Shown piece by piece: positions 52,179 to 61,100 of a DNA stretch of 64,000 bases (positions within the stretch are counted from its first letter, which is position 1; every line of letters starts with the position of its first letter). Source of the DNA: Xenorhabdus griffiniae (GTDB lineage: Bacteria > Pseudomonadota > Gammaproteobacteria > Enterobacterales > Enterobacteriaceae); NCBI RefSeq assembly GCF_001028135.1, contig NZ_LDNM01000013.1:44332-108331 (forward strand). The letters run 5' to 3'. The notes under the pieces are model-generated. The model saw only the letters and a list, made by a program, of their open reading frames with translations. It ran no database searches and was not told where the DNA came from. Made by a program: the position numbers and the translations under genes.

Positions 52179-55100
52179 GTCGGCACCTTTGTCGTCCCTC
52201 CCAACCGTATCCCCGAAGATTGTACGGCTATCACGCCCGATATGTTGCCACTGGTTTCGCTTTCCCAATCTGAGATTGATGCTATCGTTGAGCTGATCCC
52301 GGGCGGAGCAGGTAATGTACAGGATATCTATCCACTGGCCCCGTTGCAGGAAGGTATCCTGTTCCATCATCTGTTACAGACTCAGGGGGATAATTATCTG
52401 CTGCAAAGTCTGCTCGCTTTCGATACCCGTGATCGTCTCGATAGCTTCCTGAATGCCTTGCAACAGGTTATCAACCGCCATGATATCCTGCGTACAGCGG
52501 TTTATTGGCAAAAACTGGAACAGCCGGTGCAGGTGGTCTGGCGTCAGGCAACGCTGGCTATCCATGAATTCATCCCGGCCACGACAGGCGATATTCCGGC
52601 GCAGTTACAGGCTCACACTGATCCGCGTCAGCACCGGATCAATCTGAACCGCGCCCCTCTCTTTGCTGCCGATATCGCCCACGATCCGCGACAGAATGAA
52701 TGGCTGCTGGCTTTACGTTTCCACCATCTGGTCAGTGACCATCTGACACTGGAGCTGATTTTAGCGGAAATTGCCCAGATACTACGGGGCAATGCCAAAA
52801 CACTGCCCACGATGTTGCCCTACCGCAACTTTATTGCCCAGACATTAAGTGTGCCCGTGGCAGAACATGAAGCCTATTTCCGTAGCCAACTGGCGGATAT
52901 TGATGAACCCACCGCCCCTTTCGGGATACTCAGCGTACCCGCCGATAATAGTGTTATCAACGAACACCGTCTTCCACTTGACTCTACGTTGGCGAAGGCC
53001 ATTCGCTCTCAGGCGCGTCGGCTGGGCGTCAGTCCCGGCGTCCTGTTCCATGTGGCCTGGGCGCAGGTACTGGCCCAAACCAGCGGCCGCGATGATGTGG
53101 TGTTTGGCTCCGTGCTGCTGGGTCGTTTGCAAGGCGGTGCGGGGGCTAATCGCATACTGGGTATGTTTATCAACACCCTGCCCCTGCGTATCTCTCTGAG
53201 CGGACGCACGGTACAGGAAATCGTGCAGGACACGTATCGCAATCTGACCACCTTGCTGGAGCATGAGCAGGCACCGTTAGTGCTGGCACAACGATGCAGT
53301 AGCGTGGAACAACCCATGCCGCTGTTCAGCACTTTGCTCAATTATCGCCATAGCGCTTCTGGTGAAACGGAAGTGGTTGATACCCTTTGGGCAGGCATAC
53401 GGACTTTATCCGCAGAGGAGCGCACTAGCTATCCCATCACTCTGTCAGTGGATGATTTAGGGAACGGCTTCCAGCTAACAGCCCTGACTGTCACCGAAAT
53501 CGACTCCGAACGCATCAACACCTATCTGGTGACAGCTATCAGCGGTTTGGTTGATGCCTTAGTTCACAATCCGCAACAAACGATCCGGGCTATCACCATC
53601 TTACCGGCGGCAGAGCGGCAACACGTGCTGACCGATTTTAACGCCACTCAAGTGGATTTCCCACAAGCGGCACTGATCCATCAATTAATCGAAGCACAAG
53701 CGGCAAAAACGCCCAATGCAACCGCCGTCATTTGTGGCGCTCACGCTCTCAGCTATAAGGAGTTGAATCGTCATGCTAATCGTCTGGCACATCACCTGAT
53801 TGCGCGGGGAGTTCACCCTGACGATCGGATCGCAATTTGTGTCGAACGCAGTCTGGAGATGGTCGTGGGGCTGCTTGCCATTCTTAAAGCAGGTGGTGCT
53901 TATGTCCCGCTCGACCCGGCCTACCCCACCGAACGGTTGGCCTATATGCTGGAAGATGCGGCACCGGTGGTTTTACTGACGCAAACCTCGTTACGCGACA
54001 AACTTGACAGCACTTTGCCTGCGGTCTTGCTGGATAAGATCTTTGATAGCCATGAATCGTTTCTGACAGCACAACCGACTGACAATCCAGACGCCCAGGC
54101 GCTGGGGCTGACATCGCGTCATCTGGCCTACGTCCTCTACACCTCTGGCTCCACCGGATTACCCAAAGGCGTGATGAATGAGCACCGTGGTGTGGTTAAC
54201 CGTTTGCTCTGGGCACAGGCGACTTATCAATTAACCCCGCAAGATCGCGTCTTACAAAAAACGCCGTTCAGTTTTGATGTCTCCGTTTGGGAATTCTTCC
54301 TTCCCCTGATGGTTGGTGCCCAATTAGTGATGGCTCGCCCCGGCGGTCACAAAGAACCGCACTATTTATTGGAAGAGATAGAAAAACGTCAAATCACGAC
54401 GATCCACTTTGTGCCTTCCATGTTGCAAATTTTCCTCCATTTCCTTCCGGCGGGACGCTGCCTTTCTCTGCGCCAGATTTTATGCAGTGGGGAAGCGCTG
54501 CCCTATGCCTTGCAACAACACTGTCTGTCCCATTTACCTCACAGTGAACTGCATAATTTATACGGTCCCACAGAGGCGGCCATTGATGTCACGGCCTGGC
54601 AGTGTGTTCCGGGTCGCTATATCGGGCAAGTGCCGATTGGGCATCCTATTGCCAATATTCAAATCTATATTCTTGATGCTCACGGTGAAGTCGTTCCCAT
54701 TGGTGTGGCGGGGGAAATTTATATTGGCGGAGTAGGTGTCGCCCGCGGCTATCTGAATCGCCCTGAACTCACGTCCGAGCGCTTCCTGCCCGATCCTTTT
54801 TCTTCAGCCCCCGATGCACGCCTGTATAAAACCGGCGACCTCGGCCGCTGGCTGCCCGATGGTAATATCGAATACCTCGGCCGCAATGATTTTCAGGTCA
54901 AGTTGCGCGGTTTCCGTATTGAACTGGGGGAAATCGAAGCCCGGCTCACCCAATGTGACGGCGTACGCGAAGCCGTGGTACTGGCCCGCGAAGATGAGCC
55001 GGGACAGAAACGACTGGTGGCCTATTTGCGTCCGTCAGAGGGCGCTGAATTGGTGCTGGCTGAATTGCGTCAGCAACTGACTGAGCATCTTGCCGACTAT

Positions 55101-58100
55101 ATGCTGCCCAGCGCCTTTGTCATTTTAGAGACTTTCCCGCTCACCCCTAATGGTAAACTTGACCGTCAGGCTCTGCCGCCCCCCGATTTATCGGCGGTTG
55201 TCGCTCGTGGCTATGAAGCCCCCGTCGGTGAGACAGAAATCGCGCTGGCGCAGATTTGGCAAAAACTCCTGAGACTCAAACAGGTCAGTCGCCATGATCA
55301 CTTCTTTGAACTCGGCGGCCATTCGCTGATGATTGTCAGTCTGGTCGAAGAGCTACGTAATCTGGGCCGCCAGCTCGAGGTTCGCAGTGTATTCGCCTCA
55401 CCGGTCCTCAGCGATATGGCCCGGGCTACCCAGCATGGGGTCAGCACCTTTGTTGTGCCCCCCAACCGTATCCCCGAAGATTGTACGGTTATCACGCCCG
55501 ATATGTTGCCACTGGTTTCGCTTTCCCAATCTGAGATTGATGCTATCGTTGAGCTGATCCCCGGCGGGGCAGGTAATGTACAGGATATCTATCCACTGGC
55601 CCCGTTACAGGAAGGCATCCTGTTCCATCATCTGTTACAGACTCAGGGGGATAATTATCTGCAACAAAGCTTACTCGCTTTCGATACCCGTGATCGTCTC
55701 GATAGCTTCCTGAATGCCTTGCAACAGGTTATCAACCGCCATGATATCCTGCGCACTGCCGCTTACTGGCAGGGACTGACACAACCGGTTCAGGTGGTCT
55801 GGCGTCAGGCAACGCTGACTGTCCGTGAATTCACGCCTGCCATGACAGACGATATTCCGGCGCAGTTACTGGCTCACACTGATCCGCGTCAGCACCGTAT
55901 CAATCTGAATCTCGCGCCCCTGTTTACCGCCGATATTGCCCCCAATCCGGCACAAGATGAATGGTTGCTGGCGCTGCGCTTCCATCATCTGGTCAGTGAC
56001 CATATGACACTGGAGCTGGTTTTTACAGAAATTGCGCTCATCTTGCAGGCAAAGACGGAGAAGCTGCCAACGGTATTGCCCTATCGCAACTTTATCGCCC
56101 AAACCCTGAATACATCAACCGCCGAGCATGAAGCCTATTTCCGCGCCCAATTAGCGGACATTGACGAACCCACCGCGCCATTTGGGGTATTTAACGTAAA
56201 AATTGGCAACGACCTTGTTACTGAGGCCCATCTCGCTATCGCGCCTGATCTGGCCAAAGCCATCCGCACTCAGGCGCGTCGTTTCGGTGTCAGCCCGGGT
56301 GTTCTGTTCCATGTGGCATGGTCACTGGTTCTGGCCCACACCAGCAGCCGCAATGATGTGGTGTTTGGCTCCGTACTCCTGGGCCGTTTGCAAGGCGGGG
56401 CGGGGGCGGATCAAATACTGGGCATGTTTATTAACACGCTGCCCCTGCGCATCTCTCTGAACGGACGCACGGTACAGGAAATCGTGCAGGAGACCTATCA
56501 CAACCTGATCACGTTACTGGAGCATGAACAAGCTCCATTAGTGCTGGCACAACGGTGCAGTGCCGTGGAGCAACCCCTGCCGTTGTTCAGCACTTTGTTC
56601 AATTATCGTCATAGCCCTTCGAATGAAACGGAAATGGGTGAAACTGAGTCCGTTGACACCCCCTGGGCGGGCATCCGTATTTTGACCGCAGAAGAGCGTA
56701 CTAACTACCCCATCACCTTGTCAGTCGATGACTTAGGCGACGGTTTCCAATTAACGGCTCTGACCGTCAGCGACATTGCACCGGAACGCATCAATACCTA
56801 TCTGGCGACAGCCATCAGCGGCTTGATCGATGCCCTGATCCACAATCCGCAACAAGCGATCCGGGCTATCCCTATCTTACCGGCGGCAGAACAGCAACAA
56901 CTGCTGGTGGATTTCAATACTACTCAGGCCGATTTCCCGCAAGACATGTTGATCCACCAACTGTTTGAGGCACAGGCCGCCCGGCATCCCGATACCCTTG
57001 CTGTCGTCTATGAAGACCAGACACTGAGCTATGGTGAATTAAACCACCACGCTAATCAGTTGGCCCATTATCTGATTGCGCTGGGGGTGCGGCCTGATGA
57101 CCGGGTCGCCATTTGTGTTGAGCGCAGCCCGGAGATGGTGGTCGGCTTGCTGGCTATCCTCAAGGCGGGGGGGGCTTATGTCCCGCTTGACCCGTCCTAC
57201 CCGCCCGAACGGTTGGTTTATATGCTGGAAGATGCCGCCCCCGTGGCTTTACTGACTCAATCGGAACTGGCCCAATCAGAGTGGCTCGCTCAATTTGACA
57301 CCTTGCCAACGGTCTTACTGGATAACCACGAACCGTCTCTGGCAACACAACCCGCTGATAACCCAGCCTCCCAAGCACTGGGATTGGCATCCCGCCATCT
57401 GGCCTATGTCATTTATACTTCTGGTTCAACAGGGCAACCGAAAGGCGTGATGATTGAACATCAGAACCTGTGCAATTTAATCACCACCCAGCAACATGCC
57501 CTGGCTCTCACCAGCAACAGCCGCGTCTTACAATTCGCCTCAAACAGCTTCGATGCCAGTATCTGGGAATGTTGTATGGCCTTAATGGCAGGCGGTTGCC
57601 TCTATCTGGCCAAACGGGCTAATCTCTTGCCCGGCGCCATACTGTCCGGCTATTTAGCCGATCAGGCCATCAGCCATGTTCTCTTGTCACCGACCGCGTT
57701 ATCCGCGCTGGATACCCTGCCCGATACCGTGCAAACCCTGTTGGTGGGGGGCGAGTCCTGTCCGCCAACCTTAGTCAAACGCTGGTCACCCGGACGGCAA
57801 ATGCTTAATGCCTATGGACCAACAGAAATCACAGTCTGTGCCACACTCTATTCCTGCGCTTCCTCCGCAGAGGATAATCCGCCCCCGATTGGCCGTCCGA
57901 TTGCCAATACCCGGATTTATATTCTGGATGCACAGGGGCAACCCGTTCCTTGTGGTGTGACGGGGGAAATTTATATTGCCGGGGCGGGTGTGGCTCGCGG
58001 TTACCTGAATCGGCCTGAACTGACCGCTGAACGCTTCCTGCCTGATCCGTTCTCGTCAGAACCCGATGCGCGGATGTACAAAACCGGTGACCTCGGCCGC

Positions 58101-61100
58101 TGGCGGCCCGATGGCAATATCGACTACCTTGGTCGCAATGATTTTCAGGTCAAGCTGCGGGGTTTCCGCATTGAACTGGGGGAAATCGAAACCCGACTCA
58201 GCCAATGTGACGGCGTACGTGAGGCGGTGGTGATTGCCCGCGAAGATGAACCCGGCGAAAAACGACTGGTCGCTTACCTGCTGCCACAGGAAGGGGGTGA
58301 ACTGGTGCCCGCTGCACTGCGCCAGCAACTGGCCCAGCACCTCGCTGATTATATGTTGCCCAGTGCCTTTGTTACGTTAGACACTTTCCCGTTGACCCCT
58401 AATGGTAAACTCGACCGTCAGGCCCTGCCGCCCCCCGATTTATCGGCGGTTGTGGCCCGCAACTATGAAGCCCCCGTCGGTGAGGCAGAAACCGCGCTGG
58501 CGCAGATTTGGCAAAAACTCCTGGGACTCAAACAGGTCAGTCGTCACGATCACTTCTTTGAACTCGGCGGTCATTCACTGATGATTGTCAGTCTGGTGGA
58601 AGAACTGCGTAATTTAGGCTGGCAGCTCGAGGTTCGTAGTGTGTTCGCCTCACCTGTGCTCACCGATATGGCTCAGGCCACCCAGCATGGGATCAGCGCC
58701 TTTGTCGTCCCCCCTAACCGTATCCCCGAAGGTTGTACGGTTATCACGCCCGATATGCTGCCTTTAGTTTCTCTCTGCCAGGCCGAAATTGATGCCATCG
58801 TTGAGCAGTTGCCGGACGGAGCAGGTAATATACAGGATATCTATCCACTGACCCCGTTGCAGGAAGGTATCCTGTTCCATCATCTGTTACAGTCACAGGG
58901 AGATAATTATCTGCTGCGAAGCTTACTCGCTTTCGATACCCGTGATCGTCTCGATAGCTTTTTGGATGCCTTGCAACAGGTTATCAATCGCCATGATATC
59001 CTGCGCACCGCCATTTATTGGCAAGGACTGGAACAGCCGGTGCAGGTGGTCTGGCGTCAGGCACCGCTGACTGTCCGTGAATTCATCCCGGCCACGACAG
59101 GTGATATTCCGGGGCAGTTACAGGCTCACACTGATCCACGCCAGCATAAAATCAATTTGAACCTGGCCCCCCTCTTTGCCGTCGATACCGCCCATGATCC
59201 GCAACAAAATGAATGGCTGCTGGCTTTGCGTTTCCACCATCTGGTCAGTGATCATATGACACTGGAGCTGATTTTTGCGGAAATTGCCCAGATATTGCTG
59301 GGCAATGCCAAAACACTGCCCCCCATGCTGCCCTACCGCAACTTTATTGCCCAGACATTAAGTGTGCCCGTGGCAGAACATGAAGCCTATTTCCGTAGCC
59401 AACTGGCGGATATTGATGAACCCACCGCCCCCTTCGGGATACTCAGCGTCCCCGGCGATAATAGTGTTATCAATGAACACCGTCTTCTGCTTGACCCCGC
59501 TTTAGCGAAGACAATCCGCTCTCAGGCGCGTCAGCTGGGCGTTAGTTCCAGTGTGCTGTTTCATGTGGCCTGGGCGCAAGTGTTGGCACAAATCAGTGGC
59601 CGCGATGATGTCGTATTTGGTTCCGTGCTGCTGGGCCGTCTGCAAGGCGGCGCGGGGGCTGATCGTATACTGGGGATGTTTATCAACACCCTGCCCTTGC
59701 GTGTCGCTCTGGGCGGGCGTACGGTACAAGAAATTGTGCAGGATACCTACCATAACCTGACCACTTTATTGGAGCATGAACAAGCTCCGTTGGCACTGGC
59801 ACAACGGTGCAGCGGTGTAGCACAGCCAATGCCGCTGTTCAGTGCCTTACTGAATTATCGCCATAACCGACCAGATACAAATGAGACTGTCTGGCGTGGC
59901 ATACGCCTGTTGCTTTCTGAGGAGCGAACTAACTACCCGTTGACCCTCTCAGTGGATGACTCAGGGGAAGCGTTCAGCATATCAGTCAAGGCCGTCGCCA
60001 CAATTGATTCTCCCCGGGTAGCTGATTATTTGGTCACTGCCATTAGCAGCCTGACCGAAGCCCTAATGAACGAACCTCGGCGACCGGTTTTGGATCTGTC
60101 AATCCTGCCTGCCACGGAACGCCAACAGTTACTGGCCGGGTTCAACACCACAGGGATTGACTTCCCGCCAAACGTTCTGATCCATGAATTGTTTGAGCAA
60201 CAAGCCGCCCGCACACCTGACGTCACCGCCGTCGTCTTCGGCGATCTGTCTTTCAGCTACGGTGAACTGAACCGGCGGGCCAATTGCCTGGCGCATCATC
60301 TGATTGCCATAGGGGTACGTCCTGATGATCGTGTGGCTATCTGTGTTGAACGTAGCCTTGAGATGATGGTGGGACTGCTGGCTATCCTCAAAGCCGGTGG
60401 GTCCTATGTCCCACTGGACCCGGCCTATCCGGCCGAACGACTGACTTACATGATAGAAGATGCTGCACCGGTAGCCCTGCTTACCCAATCTGCGTTCGTC
60501 GACATGCTGGACTGCACCCTGCCCAGCATTTTACTCGATACTCAGTCACGCTCTCTCTTTGCGCAGGGATCTGAAAACAATCCCGATGCTCAAACGCTGG
60601 GACTCACACCACATCATCTGGCCTACGTGATTTACACCTCCGGTTCTACGGGACAGCCCAAAGGAGTGATGGTGACACACAGGAATGTCATCAATCTTCA
60701 TACCGGTTTGAATGCCGCGCTCGACCTCAGCCCACCGTGCCGCGTAGCGATGAATGCCAGTATTGTGTTTGATGCTTCGGTGAAAATCTGGCTTCAGTTA
60801 CTTTCCGGTCATACATTGATCATCGTGCCTGAAGAGATCCGTGCCGACAGCCAGCAACTCTGGCGCTATTTTGCACGCCACCTTGTGGACATGTTCGACT
60901 GTACGCCAGTGCAATTACAATGGCTGTTAGAGTCCGGGCTGGGAACCCGTGTCGGTTATCAACCCAGATTGGCGCTGGTGGGTGGTGACAGTATTCCTCC
61001 TTCAATGTGGTCCAGACTGCAAGAAATAGAAACAACCCGCTTTATCAATGTTTACGGACCAACAGAATGTACGGTAGACGCCACCCTCTGTCCGGTTGAT

